NCBI GenBank assembly: GCA_013388525.1
Contig: JACAFA010000232.1
Coordinates: forward strand, 1-20,289
Length of the DNA: 20,289 nt
Direction: 5' to 3'
Source of the DNA: Ignavibacteriaceae bacterium
GTDB lineage: Bacteria > Bacteroidota > Ignavibacteria > Ignavibacteriales > Ignavibacteriaceae
This document shows positions 1 to 8,652 of this stretch, piece by piece. Under the pieces are notes generated by a model. It worked only from the letters and a program-made list of their open reading frames with translations, was not told where the DNA came from and searched no databases. Numbering within the stretch: the stretch's first letter is position 1; the number at the start of each line of letters is the position of its first letter. Made by a program: the position numbers and the translations under genes.

Positions 1-152
1 GCGGGACAATAATCAACTCCGTCATACATTGTATGAGATGGAGTTTCTTTGCTGTTGTTAACTTCAAGTCGTTTGGAAATAAATCCACCGTACAACCTGT
101 AAGCAGCAATATACATTACGAGTGCGATGATTATTAATTCTATGCCGTTCAT
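1..152 (-). CDS. cstA: Carbon starvation protein CstA, N-terminal fragment
   Basis: Only the first 50 codons are inside the window; the gene runs off the left edge. The visible part begins with a hydrophobic segment (IIIALVMYIAAYRLYGG) and reaches the motif DGVDYCP near residue 45, which matches the conserved N-terminal DGVDY-P motif of the CstA family. CstA proteins are many-pass inner-membrane transporters, known for pyruvate or peptide uptake during carbon limitation. The ATG at 152-150 is preceded by a purine-rich AGAGAAAAA stretch that may serve as a weak ribosome site. A period-7 repeat array lies directly upstream. The family call rests on a short piece but the motif is distinctive. 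Confidence 0.8.
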   Translation of the reverse strand, partial: MNGIELIIIALVMYIAAYRLYGGFISKRLEVNNSKETPSHTMYDGVDYCP

Positions 153-161
153 TTTTTCTCT

Positions 162-196
162 GTCAAAAGTCAGATGTTAAATGTGAAATGATATTA
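162..196 (+). repeat. Period-7 repeat array, left arm (GTSAAAN type)
   Basis: Four consecutive heptamers, GTCAAAA, GTCAGAT, GTTAAAT and GTGAAAT (162-189), are followed by a looser fifth unit GATATTA (190-196). The array lies between the cstA start codon and the stop codon of the S23 gene. The same pattern occurs on the opposite strand at 592-626, so the two arrays form an imperfect inverted repeat around the S23 gene. Confidence 0.75.
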
Positions 197-550
197 TTTA
201 GCTTTTTCAATGAACTTAGAAAGTTTCGCAAATAGTTCGTTTAATTTTTCATCCAATACTCTGATTGAACCTGCATCTAAATATTTTAATTCATTTGCTA
301 CTTCTAAATGATTATCCACTTCAACGAGTGATGATCTTGCTATTTCGTAAAATCTCTTTCTCTCTACTAAACTTTTTCTTGAGGCACCTTCAGCGATATT
401 CGCTGAAATCGAAACAGATGCTCTTCTTGTTTGATTCGTTAAGCTATATATCTCTTCTTTCGGATATTTCGAGGTGAACTGATATATCATTGAAACAAGT
501 TTTACAGCTAATTGCCAAACATCAAGTTTTTTGTGATTTAATTTTAACAT
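194..550 (-). CDS. Four-helix-bundle protein of the S23 / 23S rRNA intervening-sequence family
   Basis: A 118-residue, mostly helical, charged protein with the family hallmarks: an N-terminal LDVWQLAVKLV helix, YSLTNQTRRASVSISANIAEG in the middle (about residues 37-58), and a RFYEIARSSLVEVDNHLEVA helix later. This matches the S23 family (PF05635/TIGR02436), found inside 23S rRNA intervening sequences and also as free-standing genes; the biochemical role is unknown. The ATG at 550 is chosen because GGAGG sits 4 nt upstream; an in-frame GTG at 553 is too close to it. No rRNA surrounds the gene. It is flanked by inverted period-7 arrays, suggesting a small inserted unit between cstA and icd. Confidence 0.85.
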   Translation of the reverse strand: MLKLNHKKLDVWQLAVKLVSMIYQFTSKYPKEEIYSLTNQTRRASVSISANIAEGASRKSLVERKRFYEIARSSLVEVDNHLEVANELKYLDAGSIRVLDEKLNELFAKLSKFIEKAK

Positions 551-591
551 CACGCCTCCAAGTGATTATTTTGATAATAGTTAATTAAGAT

Positions 592-626
592 TAAAATCTT
601 TTGACGTTTGACCTTTCACTTTTCAC
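592..626 (-). repeat. Period-7 repeat array, right arm (inverted copy)
   Basis: Read on the minus strand, 626-599 is GTGAAAA, GTGAAAG, GTCAAAC, GTCAAAA, followed by GATTTTA (598-592), which matches GATATTA of the left arm. The first heptamer contains the TGA stop codon of isocitrate dehydrogenase (625-623), so the array begins inside the end of that gene. Confidence 0.75.
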
Positions 627-1816
627 AATTTAGCAATTATCTCATCCGTCATCTGCTGTGTTGTGCATGCACCTTTACTAAAAACATCGGGACCGCCGCG
701 CAATTTCATCATATCGTAGGTTTTAACTTTTCCTTCTTCGATGACTTTTGCAATTGCTTTTCTTATCCTGTCGGCTTTTTCATTTTCACCAATATGATCG
801 AGCATCATGCAAGCACTCATAATCATTGCAATCGGATTAACAATTGATGGATTTAATTCCTGATACTTTGGAGCACTTCCGTGAGTCGGTTCAAAAACAG
901 CAACTTCATCGCCAAGGTTTGCACTGCAGGCAAAACCTAATCCGCCAACCAAACCAGCAAAACCATCAGAAATAATATCACCAAACATATTTTCAGCAAC
1001 AATAACTCCATAGTCTTCCGGATTTTTCGTAAGCCACATCATCTGTGCATCAATGTTTGTATCCCATAATGCAATTCCGGGATATTCTTTTGCAATTTCC
1101 TTTCCAATTTTTAACATCATACCGGAAGTTTCTCTAAGCACATTTGGTTTTTCGCAAACGGTTACATTTTTATATCCAAACTTTTTAGCGTATTCAAAAG
1201 CAGCTTTGATAATCCTTGTTGCAGCATGTTTAGTAATTATTCGTGTTGAAATTGCAAGCTCTTCATTCGGAACATCTTTAAATGCTTTCCATTTTGGATG
1301 AGATTCAAAAGCAGCACGAACATTTGCAGGAGGATTCGTCCATTCAATTCCTGCATAAAGTCCTTCAGTGTTTTGTCTGAATATAACTGCATTAACTATA
1401 GGTTCTTCATAACCGCCTTTATCTCCGCCCGAGGCGGATTTACGAATGAAGTTTAATGGATTTCCTTTAAAAGATTGACAGGGACGAATACAAATATCAA
1501 GATTAAAAATCTGTCTCATTGAAACGATAGGTGAAAAATAAGTGTAACCTTTTCCTTTCAATGATGGATCAAGTTCCTTTTCAGCGGCATCTTTTGGTTT
1601 TGAAGTGATTGCACCAAAGAGTCCAAGCTTATGCTGTTTTAATAAATCAATTGTTCTTTGCGGAAGAGCATTTCCTTCGCTGCACCAAAAATCCCATCCG
1701 ATATCACCGTGAACATATTCAGCATCAAAACCAACTGCATCTAAAACTCTTATTGCCTCCGGAAGTACTGTTTTACCAATGCCGTCACCGGGCATTGCAA
1801 CTATTGTTCTTTTCAT
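623..1816 (-). CDS. icd: Isocitrate dehydrogenase, NADP-type (isocitrate/isopropylmalate family)
   Basis: Oxidative decarboxylation of isocitrate to 2-oxoglutarate in the TCA cycle, in the cytoplasm. The 397-residue protein starts with the family N-terminus (KRTIVAMPGDGIG). It has a substrate-binding segment like that of E. coli Icd (SPIVSMRQIFNLDICIRP, then NTEGLYAGIEW) and the metal-binding aspartates in NIDAQMMW and GDIISDG. HGSAPKY carries the Lys-Tyr pair that in E. coli Icd marks NADP preference, so NADP use is inferred. The ATG at 1816 has AGGA 8 nt upstream; an in-frame ATG at 1861 would lie upstream of the likely promoter box and add 15 residues foreign to the family. The stop codon lies inside a period-7 array. 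Confidence 0.85.
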   Translation of the reverse strand: MKRTIVAMPGDGIGKTVLPEAIRVLDAVGFDAEYVHGDIGWDFWCSEGNALPQRTIDLLKQHKLGLFGAITSKPKDAAEKELDPSLKGKGYTYFSPIVSMRQIFNLDICIRPCQSFKGNPLNFIRKSASGGDKGGYEEPIVNAVIFRQNTEGLYAGIEWTNPPANVRAAFESHPKWKAFKDVPNEELAISTRIITKHAATRIIKAAFEYAKKFGYKNVTVCEKPNVLRETSGMMLKIGKEIAKEYPGIALWDTNIDAQMMWLTKNPEDYGVIVAENMFGDIISDGFAGLVGGLGFACSANLGDEVAVFEPTHGSAPKYQELNPSIVNPIAMIMSACMMLDHIGENEKADRIRKAIAKVIEEGKVKTYDMMKLRGGPDVFSKGACTTQQMTDEIIAKL

Positions 1817-1848
1817 AAAGGGGTTCCTAATTTTGTTTTTTATCTCAC

Positions 1849-1879
1849 TAAAATTAGACAATACGTATTACCTATTCAA
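1849..1879 (-). promoter_or_regulatory. Candidate promoter of icd
   Basis: On the minus strand TTG (1879-1877) is followed by a 20-nt spacer and TAATTTTA (1856-1849), one mismatch from the Bacteroidota consensus TAnnTTTG. Transcription would start near 1842, upstream of the ATG at 1816. Confidence 0.4.
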
Positions 1880-1992
1880 GTTACAGACGAACTATAAACT
1901 TTTTGAATGTATGTCTTTTAGTTTCGCAATTACTGATTATACTCTATATTGTTATATAAAAATTCCCTTTTTTCTGATTATCAGGATTCTGA

Positions 1993-4900
1993 ATGAATTC
2001 ATCTGATCACATGGAAAATAAAATCAATTCGCTTCTTAAAAAACTCACGGATACTGAGTTTGACAAGAATGAGCTGACTCCTTTAATTGAGGAAATTAAA
2101 GAAGTGATTCAAGGACTTTATCGAGAAAAAGAGGAGCTTAATTTTATTGCGCGGACATCGGTAGATGTTATCTTTAAAATTTCCTCACAGGGTAAAATTC
2201 TTTTCATTAGTCCATCGTGTTACGATTTATTGGGTTACTATCAACATGAAATAACAGGCAGATTTTATACCGATTTTATTGATGCCCGCCAGGCAGATAA
2301 AATAAAAGGTCAGTTCACAGAAATATTTAGAGAAAAAAAATCCGGCGAATTCGAGATTGATTTGCTTAATAAAAAAGGTGAATTCATCTCTGTACAGATT
2401 TCAGGGAAAATAACTGCCTCCTCAGGACGTTACATAGGTCAGGGAATCATTAAGGATTTAAGACCGCTAAAGGAATTTCAAACAAAGCTGACGGATTCAG
2501 AAAAAACTTTTCGAACCATCTGGGAACAGTCTTCCGAAGGAATGAGATTAACAGATGAGAATGGAATAATAACATTTTGCAATCAGGCATATGCAGATCT
2601 CGTCCGGTTGAAAAAATCCGAGCTTGAAAATCATCTTTTTACAGAGGCATATCAGAAAGAATTTGCAGAATATGCAATCAACAGGTATAAAGAAAATTTT
2701 GTGACAGGAAATATCAAACCGAAATTCGAAGCGTCAGCAGTTTTATGGAACGGAAAAGTAATTGAATTTGAAGTAAGCACTTCAATAATAACTGATTCGG
2801 GTGGAAGGAAACAAATACTATCTATCTTCAGAGACATCACCCAACGCAAACAACAGGAAAGAGCAATTCAGAGAAAAGATTTATTGCTCGAAGGAATAGC
2901 AGAGGCGAGCATTGTACTGATTTCAGTTAAGGAGTTAAACGATGCGTTCAACCAATCACTTAGAATACTGGGCGAGGCAGTTGACGTTGACAGGGTTTAC
3001 ATATACAAGCATCAAACAGATGAAAATACCGGCGAAATGTATGTAGCAATTCAAAACGAATGGGTTTCGGAAACCAGTGAAGCACAAATCAACAATCCTG
3101 CTCTAAAAAAACTATCTTACTCAAGATTTGCTTCATTAGGCTTTTACGAAAATCTGTCTGCCGGCAAAACATTGAAATTTTTGATAAAAAATCTTCCTGA
3201 AATTGAACAAAAAGTATTCATCGATGGGAAAATCAAATCTTTAATTTTAGTTCCAATAATGATAGATCATTACTACTGGGGTTTTATAGGATTTGATGAT
3301 TGTTCAAAAGACCGGATATGGACAAGAAATGAGGAAGACCTTCTTATTGCACTTGCCTCAACAATCGGTGCCGTAATAAAAAACAATTCTTTTCAGGAAG
3401 AATTAGTAAGAAAAAATTCTGAGCTTGATGAAGCAGTAAAAAGGGCAGAGAAAGCAGTTAAAGCTAAAAGCGAATTCCTCGCCTTAATGAGCCATGAGAT
3501 CCGTACGCCGATGAACGGAGTGATCGGGATGACGGGCTTACTTCTTGATACAAAGCTTGACGATGAACAAAAGGAATTTGTTAATACTATAAGGCTAAGC
3601 GGCGATCAACTCCTTGTTGTGATTAACGACATTCTTGATTTTTCCAAAATCGAATCTGATAAACTTGAACTTGAGCAGCATCCTTTTGATCTTAGAGACT
3701 GTATTGAAGATGCTCTTGATTTGTTAGCCAAGAATGCAAGCGAAAAAGGACTTGATCTTGCTTACCTGATTGAAGAAAACACTCCTCACACAATCAACGG
3801 TGATGTTACCCGACTTCGGCAAATTCTTATTAACCTTATCGGTAATTCAATAAAATTCACCGAACAGGGTGAAGTATTTATTACTGTAAGTTCAGTAAAA
3901 AGAGAAGATGAAAAGTATGAAATAAAGTTTTCAATAAAGGATACAGGTATCGGAATTCCTGAAGATAAAATGGATAAACTCTTTAAATCTTTTAGCCAGG
4001 TAGATTCATCAACTACACGGCAGTATGGAGGAACAGGACTTGGGCTTGCTATCAGCAAAAGACTTGCCGAAATGATGGGCGGTAAAATGTGGGTTGAAAG
4101 CAAATATGGTGAAGGTTCTATTTTTTATTTTACTATCATCACCGATTCTGTTCCGAGTCAGCCAAAGTTATATTTAAAAGGAGTTACACCTCAGCTTTCA
4201 GGGAAGAAAGTTTTAATTGTTGACGATAATCCTACTAACATAAAAATCCTGCAGACTCAGGCCAGGTTCTGGGGAATGATTCCTAAAGTCTTTGATTCAC
4301 CAGTGGAAGTACTAAAATCTTTTCATCTGGATGACTATGACCTTGCAATCTTCGACCTTCAAATGCCGGTAATGAGTGGATTGAGCTTACTTGAGAAGAT
4401 AAGAGAAACAGAAAAAGGTAAAAATCTTCCTGTTTTATTTTTAACTTCAATTGGCAAAAAAGAAAGTCCTGAAGTGATAAAAAGACTGAAAGTTTCAGCT
4501 TTTCTTAATAAACCATTAAAGCCAATGCAGCTTTTCACGGTTTTATTACAAATCCTTGCTGATAGCCAGCCGGCAACTCAGGATTTAAAGACCGCAGAAG
4601 AAATCTGGACAGATAAGTTAACCGCAAAACATCCGCTGCGAATTTTAGTGGCTGAAGACAACGTAGTAAATCAAAAAGTTGCAATTCGAATGCTTGAAAA
4701 GCTTGGCTTTAGAGCAGATGTTGTTGCCAATGGTTATGAAGCTCTGGTTGCCGTAAAATCAATTCATTATGATATTGTTCTGATGGACTTACTTATGCCT
4801 GATATGGATGGCTATGAAGCTACCCGAATAATTATAAGAGAACTGGGTGATGAGAGAAGACCTAAAATTATTGCAATGACCGCTAATGCAATGGTTGGCG

Positions 4901-5418
4901 ATGAAGAAGAAGCACTAAAAGCAGGAATGGATGATTACCTTGCCAAACCAATAAAAGTTGAATTGCTTGAAAAATTATTGTCAAAATGGTCTGAAATTAT
5001 TTATAAAGAAAAAATTGAAGTTTTCACAAACCTGAAAGCAAAAAAACTTTCAACTGTGATTATAGATGAAGATAAAATCACCCAGGTTTATGATGTTGAA
5101 AAATCTGAAGATCTGAATTTCCTTCTGGAACTGCTGGAAATTTATATCACGGAATTTCCGGAAAATATTTCTGCAATGCAGCGTGCTTTTGATAGTGGAG
5201 ATGTAGAATCGTTTCATTTTTATGCTCACAAACTGAAGGGAAGCAGTTTGTCACTTGGGCTTGAAAAAATAAGTGAGGTATGCTCAAAGCTCGAACAAGC
5301 TTCGCAAAATAATCGGTTTGATTCTACACTGACTGATTCCTTTAAAAATTTGCTCGATGATTACAGTATAATTATTAGAGAGCTTGAGATGCTGAAAGAA
5401 AAATATTCAGGTTTTTAA
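1993..5418 (+). CDS. Hybrid sensor histidine kinase (PAS-PAS-GAF-HisKA-HATPase-REC-REC-HPt)
   Basis: A 1141-residue phosphorelay protein. Two PAS domains (about 47-165 and 170-290) and a GAF domain (about 300-465) lead through a coiled coil to a HisKA dimerisation domain with phospho-acceptor His501 ([11 protein letters not shown]). The ATPase domain (about 600-720) has DTGIGIP and [10 protein letters not shown]. Two receiver domains follow, with phospho-acceptors Asp788 (FDLQMP) and Asp932 ([10 protein letters not shown]). A C-terminal HPt domain carries His1079 (YAHKLKGSS). All phosphotransfer residues are present, so it looks active. No transmembrane segment is evident, so it is probably a cytoplasmic sensor. 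No response-regulator gene is adjacent, and its output partner must be elsewhere. The ATG at 1993 has AGGA 6 nt upstream; ATG 2011 is an alternative. A SixA-type phosphatase lies convergent downstream. Confidence 0.93.
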   Translation: MNSSDHMENKINSLLKKLTDTEFDKNELTPLIEEIKEVIQGLYREKEELNFIARTSVDVIFKISSQGKILFISPSCYDLLGYYQHEITGRFYTDFIDARQADKIKGQFTEIFREKKSGEFEIDLLNKKGEFISVQISGKITASSGRYIGQGIIKDLRPLKEFQTKLTDSEKTFRTIWEQSSEGMRLTDENGIITFCNQAYADLVRLKKSELENHLFTEAYQKEFAEYAINRYKENFVTGNIKPKFEASAVLWNGKVIEFEVSTSIITDSGGRKQILSIFRDITQRKQQERAIQRKDLLLEGIAEASIVLISVKELNDAFNQSLRILGEAVDVDRVYIYKHQTDENTGEMYVAIQNEWVSETSEAQINNPALKKLSYSRFASLGFYENLSAGKTLKFLIKNLPEIEQKVFIDGKIKSLILVPIMIDHYYWGFIGFDDCSKDRIWTRNEEDLLIALASTIGAVIKNNSFQEELVRKNSELDEAVKRAEKAVKAKSEFLALMSHEIRTPMNGVIGMTGLLLDTKLDDEQKEFVNTIRLSGDQLLVVINDILDFSKIESDKLELEQHPFDLRDCIEDALDLLAKNASEKGLDLAYLIEENTPHTINGDVTRLRQILINLIGNSIKFTEQGEVFITVSSVKREDEKYEIKFSIKDTGIGIPEDKMDKLFKSFSQVDSSTTRQYGGTGLGLAISKRLAEMMGGKMWVESKYGEGSIFYFTIITDSVPSQPKLYLKGVTPQLSGKKVLIVDDNPTNIKILQTQARFWGMIPKVFDSPVEVLKSFHLDDYDLAIFDLQMPVMSGLSLLEKIRETEKGKNLPVLFLTSIGKKESPEVIKRLKVSAFLNKPLKPMQLFTVLLQILADSQPATQDLKTAEEIWTDKLTAKHPLRILVAEDNVVNQKVAIRMLEKLGFRADVVANGYEALVAVKSIHYDIVLMDLLMPDMDGYEATRIIIRELGDERRPKIIAMTANAMVGDEEEALKAGMDDYLAKPIKVELLEKLLSKWSEIIYKEKIEVFTNLKAKKLSTVIIDEDKITQVYDVEKSEDLNFLLELLEIYITEFPENISAMQRAFDSGDVESFHFYAHKLKGSSLSLGLEKISEVCSKLEQASQNNRFDSTLTDSFKNLLDDYSIIIRELEMLKEKYSGF

Positions 5419-5445
5419 GTTAGAGGAGTATTACTATAAAACATC

Positions 5446-5476
5446 TTGATAACTAATCAGAAAAGTATAATTTTTG
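5446..5476 (+). promoter_or_regulatory. Candidate promoter of the SRP RNA
   Basis: TTG (5446-5448) is followed by a 20-nt spacer and AATTTTTG (5469-5476), close to TAnnTTTG; TATAAT at 5466-5471 overlaps. Start of transcription near 5482 would sit just ahead of the SRP RNA stem at 5490. Confidence 0.4.
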
Positions 5477-5489
5477 CACTCAGACTTTT

Positions 5490-5573
5490 GGGTGCGGTTA
5501 ACAGGCAAATGCCCAACCCCGTCAGGTCCGGAAGGAAGCAGCGGTAAGCACGATGCTTGTGTAATCGTCACCC
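5490..5573 (+). ncRNA. ffs: Signal recognition particle RNA, small bacterial type (4.5S)
   Basis: The conserved apical domain of SRP RNA is present at about 5521-5545 (GTCAGGTCCGGAAGGAAGCA followed by GCGGTAAG), including the GGAA tetraloop. The flanks pair into one long hairpin: GGGTG with CACCC at the base, then CGGTTA with TAATCG (one bulge), then ACAGGCA with TGCTTGT. It binds Ffh to form the SRP, which targets membrane and secreted proteins to the translocon. The ends are set by the basal stem and may extend a few bases. The RNA sits alone between the hybrid kinase (same strand) and the convergent sixA-like gene. Confidence 0.95.
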
Positions 5574-5579
5574 TTTTTT
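5561..5579 (+). terminator. Intrinsic terminator of the SRP RNA
   Basis: The 3' strand of the basal SRP RNA stem (ending CACCC at 5573) runs directly into six T residues (5574-5579), so the RNA's own hairpin followed by a U tract can terminate transcription. Confidence 0.55.
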
Positions 5580-5627
5580 ATTTACTGCCAGTGAATATTT
5601 TTTTAAGATAATATTATTAACAATGTT

Positions 5628-6101
5628 CTATAAAAGGGGAGGGATTAGAAATTCGAGATTGCCCTTTGAATATTTTACCTGCCGGTCAAAAGAAATTTTT
5701 GCAATAGTGAAGGGGTGGATCCTTACTGAAACGGGACTATTCGATATAAGATTTGATATATGATTTGAAATATCAGGTTCGTGTCCAATCACCATAATGT
5801 TCTGAACATCAGTGAGATTTACAATTTCAATCAGGTCTGACGTTTTACAACCGGGTGCAAGATTATTGTCAACTAAAACCCTCTCAGGAAGATTGAATAT
5901 TTCTCTGATCATCTCAGCGGTTTGCAGCGATCTTACTAAAGGCGAGGAGAAGATTTTATCAGGGCAAATAATCAGGGCTTTCCACAACTTCGTGGTAGAA
6001 ATTATTTTGGATCTTCCTTCATCAGTTAGTTTTCGTTCGTAATCTTTTACACTGAAAGACATTTTTTCAGCTTCGCCATGACGCACAAGATAGAGATTCA
6101 T
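5628..6101 (-). CDS. sixA: SixA-like phosphohistidine phosphatase (histidine phosphatase superfamily)
   Basis: A 157-residue cytoplasmic protein with the RHG signature at its N-terminus (LYLVRHGEAE, catalytic His8), SSPLVRSLQTAEMI around residues 52-65, and the second catalytic histidine in IGHEPD (His107). Length and motifs fit the SixA group. E. coli SixA removes phosphate from the HPt domain of the ArcB kinase, and also acts on the PTS protein NPr. Here the gene is last in a minus-strand set: its ATG begins one base after the TGA of the gene upstream (TGATATG), pointing to translational coupling. It converges on a hybrid kinase that ends in an HPt domain. Whether that HPt is its substrate is inference. 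Confidence 0.85.
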   Translation of the reverse strand: MNLYLVRHGEAEKMSFSVKDYERKLTDEGRSKIISTTKLWKALIICPDKIFSSPLVRSLQTAEMIREIFNLPERVLVDNNLAPGCKTSDLIEIVNLTDVQNIMVIGHEPDISNHISNLISNSPVSVRIHPFTIAKISFDRQVKYSKGNLEFLIPPLL

Positions 6102-6102
6102 A

Positions 6103-6396
6103 TCAGTTTGAATAGTCGATGGAATAGGTCGTGATAAAATTGTGAAATTCCATTAAATCTTTGTTAAGTTCCTTCCCTGCTTTAGTGTTCATCAGTCTGT
6201 CCATTTCCTCTTTCGATCTTGCAATAATCTCGCAGTAATGTGAATACTTCACTTCAGAAAGCAGGTTGCTCTCAATTTTACCAAGCCTGATTTCGGTTCC
6301 GGCAATATCTGAAAGTAGTTTCAGAGTTACATTTTTGAAATGGTCGAGAACCGAATCGTCGTGTTCTTTCTTTAGAAAAAATAAAATTTTATACAT
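6103..6396 (-). CDS. Small protein, possible dimeric alpha/beta-barrel fold
   Basis: A 97-residue protein beginning MYKILFFLKK, with two strand-like stretches (residues 1-8; around 45-58, EVKYSHYCEIIARSKEEMDR) and two helices (HFKNVTLKLLSDIAG; KELNKDLMEFHNFI). The strand-helix-strand-strand-helix pattern resembles EthD or stress-responsive A/B-barrel proteins, but no family motif proves this and function is unknown. The ATG at 6396 is preferred over a TTG at 6402 because it overlaps the upstream stop as TGATG, a classic coupling arrangement. The sixA-like gene follows after one base. Confidence 0.6.
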   Translation of the reverse strand: MYKILFFLKKEHDDSVLDHFKNVTLKLLSDIAGTEIRLGKIESNLLSEVKYSHYCEIIARSKEEMDRLMNTKAGKELNKDLMEFHNFITTYSIDYSN

Positions 6397-7580
6397 CAGC
6401 AATCGATAGAAATTGAGTTAATAATTTTCAAATAATAGTCTTCGTATTTTTTGAAAGTGTACTGGGATGCTTCGAACATTATTAAAAACTTTTTATCGCT
6501 GCAAGAGTATTCATAGAAAACATATAATGATTTTCCTGAAATTATCGTATCGCTGTACCTGATATTGTATCTGGAGCCAAGGTTATACTTCAACTCATAA
6601 TTTACATAAGCTTCTGCTGACTCATTGAACGGAATTCTGATAACCGTAAAATTGGCTCCTATTTTGTTATTGAGAAATTTAACCCCTCTCAATTCTTTCT
6701 TCAGGTTTTTAGAAACCGAGATATCTTTTAATTCTTTCCAATCGCTGTCCAAGGTCATTGAGAATGAATTCATATCAGAGGTACTTAAACGATTATTTCC
6801 CGTGATATCTTTTTTAACCCCAAGCTCACTGAGAAAAGATTTTTCATCAGTTATTAATTTCCTGCTGAACGATTTGTTGTATGACTCAATTTCGCCTGAA
6901 ATATAATTCAAGAACAAATCTGAACTGCTCTTATAAATTCCGGTCGAATTGTCAAACACAAACTCATCAGTCAGATTATTTATAACGCTTTGATTGGTGG
7001 CTGTAATTGAAGTTCTTATCAGTTTATCCGTCACTTCACTTATTGACTGCCAGTATTCTCCTGAAGGTGAAGAAAAGCAGGTTAATGTTCTGAATACCGG
7101 CTGAATTACTTTTCCTTTAGCAGAGTAAAGGGAAATTCTTCTTAACTTGAAATCATCCTTTACAAAAAAATTTTCAGCAACAACAAAAAATCTTTTTTGA
7201 CCAATTGTCTTCAACTCAACTGAAAGATTCCCGTTCAATGATTTATCAATAAGTAATGCCAGAAGATTGCTATCATAAACTGCAAACCTGTTGAAAAACG
7301 GATTTGGATTTTCAAGCAGAACAACAAACACCTGGGAATTCTCAAGATTAAAACTGTCGATTTCAACTTTTGAATATTCATATTCAGGAGATATTGAGAG
7401 ATTGAATAAGCCGGGCAGCATACTAACTGCAGCAGAATCTCCGTCAATTGCTTTGTTAACAATTTCAGAAAGCTTATTAGTCGTCAGCTTTACAGATTCC
7501 TGTTTTACTTCTTCTCCGCAGCCGGAGAAAATTATCAGAATTATTGTGACGATAAAAAGGTTTTTCATAAGAGAATTCAT
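6396..7580 (-). CDS. Lipoprotein of unknown function
   Basis: A 394-residue protein with a lipoprotein signal: basic MNSLMKN, a hydrophobic core (LFIVTIILIIF) and the lipobox FSGC with Cys21 as the lipidated residue. The mature part is rich in Ser, Asn and Lys. Its last 110 residues or so (from about MNSFSMTLDSDWKEL) read like the beta-rich module of PsbP/DUF1795-type proteins, only a weak resemblance. I do not recognise a family. The ATG at 7580 has a modest GAAG ahead of it; ATG 7568 (MKNLFIV) is the alternative and keeps the signal. A TATATTTG box on the minus strand (7598-7591) could be part of a promoter. It heads the coupled set with the two genes downstream. Confidence 0.7.
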   Translation of the reverse strand: MNSLMKNLFIVTIILIIFSGCGEEVKQESVKLTTNKLSEIVNKAIDGDSAAVSMLPGLFNLSISPEYEYSKVEIDSFNLENSQVFVVLLENPNPFFNRFAVYDSNLLALLIDKSLNGNLSVELKTIGQKRFFVVAENFFVKDDFKLRRISLYSAKGKVIQPVFRTLTCFSSPSGEYWQSISEVTDKLIRTSITATNQSVINNLTDEFVFDNSTGIYKSSSDLFLNYISGEIESYNKSFSRKLITDEKSFLSELGVKKDITGNNRLSTSDMNSFSMTLDSDWKELKDISVSKNLKKELRGVKFLNNKIGANFTVIRIPFNESAEAYVNYELKYNLGSRYNIRYSDTIISGKSLYVFYEYSCSDKKFLIMFEASQYTFKKYEDYYLKIINSISIDC

Positions 7581-7737
7581 TTTACTTCAGCAAATATAAA
7601 AATATGTTTGCTTTTATTTGACTTGTTAAATGTTAAAAGGGTGAGTCAGATAAGAAATTCAACTTGCTTGATACTTTTGAAAAATGTAAAACGCAATGCT
7701 TATAAAACAAAATCTGTCTGAACTATCGCTGCGAAAA

Positions 7738-8643
7738 TTATTCTGAGAGATAAACCTGCACCGGATTGATATTTGATGCAGCTATTTTTTTCAGCCTGAA
7801 CTTTTTCAGATAACTGTTTCCAGCAAACTTAATTTGCTCAGGTTTTTTGGAAACGGGGAGAGAGTTTGCAATAAATTTATAAAATGGCTTAAATGCCTGC
7901 CAGCGGTGAATTTTGCCTGAAGATCCTATGGGAAGACCTGCGTGTGTAACGTTTCCCTGATCGATTCGCAGTTTTGGATGATTTTTTAAAAGATAATTTC
8001 CATTGTAAAGATGCCTGAACCTTTCGTTAAGACTTCCTTTTAATTCTCCGTAACTGAGATAAGAGAAATATTCCCCTTTGTTTGTGAATGCTATTGCAAC
8101 AGCGTTATTATTTCCTGACCGGACAAGAACCGGGGTGCCAACCGACACCTTTGAATAAATATCTTTGGCGTCTTCTCTTGAAACTCTCACACAGCCGTGC
8201 GAAGAAACCTTTACACCGAGATATTTGTAGTATGAATTCCCGAGCAATGCATGAAATCCAATACCATAGTTAAATCCCATCCAGTTCAGCATTAGTGTGC
8301 TGTCAAACTGAACCGAGTGCATTCTCGGGCTTTTAAATTGAATAACAAAAACGCCTTCATTGGTTTTAATCCCGTCTTTTAATCGTGTAGTTCCGCTTGA
8401 AATTCCAAATTCTCTTATACCTTCAAATCTGGAATGCAGGTAACCCATCTGGGTATTCAAATCGATTTCAATAAAATAGTCTTTATCAGTATAGAGAGTA
8501 TCTTTCAATTTAGAGTAATCAGGAATGCTCTCAGCTTTTTCATTGGAATTTGTCAGTCCATTGCTGATTCTCATCATCTGGGCATTTGCGATGCAGCTGA
8601 TACTTAACGTAAGAATAAATAATATTGATTTTAATGAGTTCAT
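7738..8643 (-). CDS. L,D-transpeptidase (YkuD domain), exported
   Basis: A 301-residue protein with a signal peptide (about residues 1-21, cut after ANA before Gln22; not a lipobox). The YkuD catalytic domain spans about residues 55-175. It has an early His (IGFHALLG) and the nucleophile motif SHGCVR with Cys151. Such enzymes form 3-3 cross-links in peptidoglycan or attach proteins to it in the periplasm. The C-terminal 120 residues are basic and unassigned. The ATG lies 9 bp after the uvrC stop with AAGAA just upstream, so it is probably co-transcribed with uvrC. Confidence 0.88.
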   Translation of the reverse strand: MNSLKSILFILTLSISCIANAQMMRISNGLTNSNEKAESIPDYSKLKDTLYTDKDYFIEIDLNTQMGYLHSRFEGIREFGISSGTTRLKDGIKTNEGVFVIQFKSPRMHSVQFDSTLMLNWMGFNYGIGFHALLGNSYYKYLGVKVSSHGCVRVSREDAKDIYSKVSVGTPVLVRSGNNNAVAIAFTNKGEYFSYLSYGELKGSLNERFRHLYNGNYLLKNHPKLRIDQGNVTHAGLPIGSSGKIHRWQAFKPFYKFIANSLPVSKKPEQIKFAGNSYLKKFRLKKIAASNINPVQVYLSE

Positions 8644-8652
8644 AAATTCTTT

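Noticed and set aside
1848..1860. CTAAAATTAGACA, identical to 13 bp of the IS-like end at 20183-20195
   Set aside because: A 13-bp match is expected by chance in AT-rich DNA of this length; here it overlaps the icd promoter box and lacks the TGAACTGTACC lead-in.
1817..1861. Longer icd start at 1861
   Set aside because: It would precede the likely transcription start and add residues not found at the family N-terminus, while ATG 1816 has a well-placed AGGA.
3786..4103. Antisense open frame inside the hybrid kinase, and other similar long antisense frames
   Set aside because: They lie wholly within well-identified genes and show no protein features of their own.
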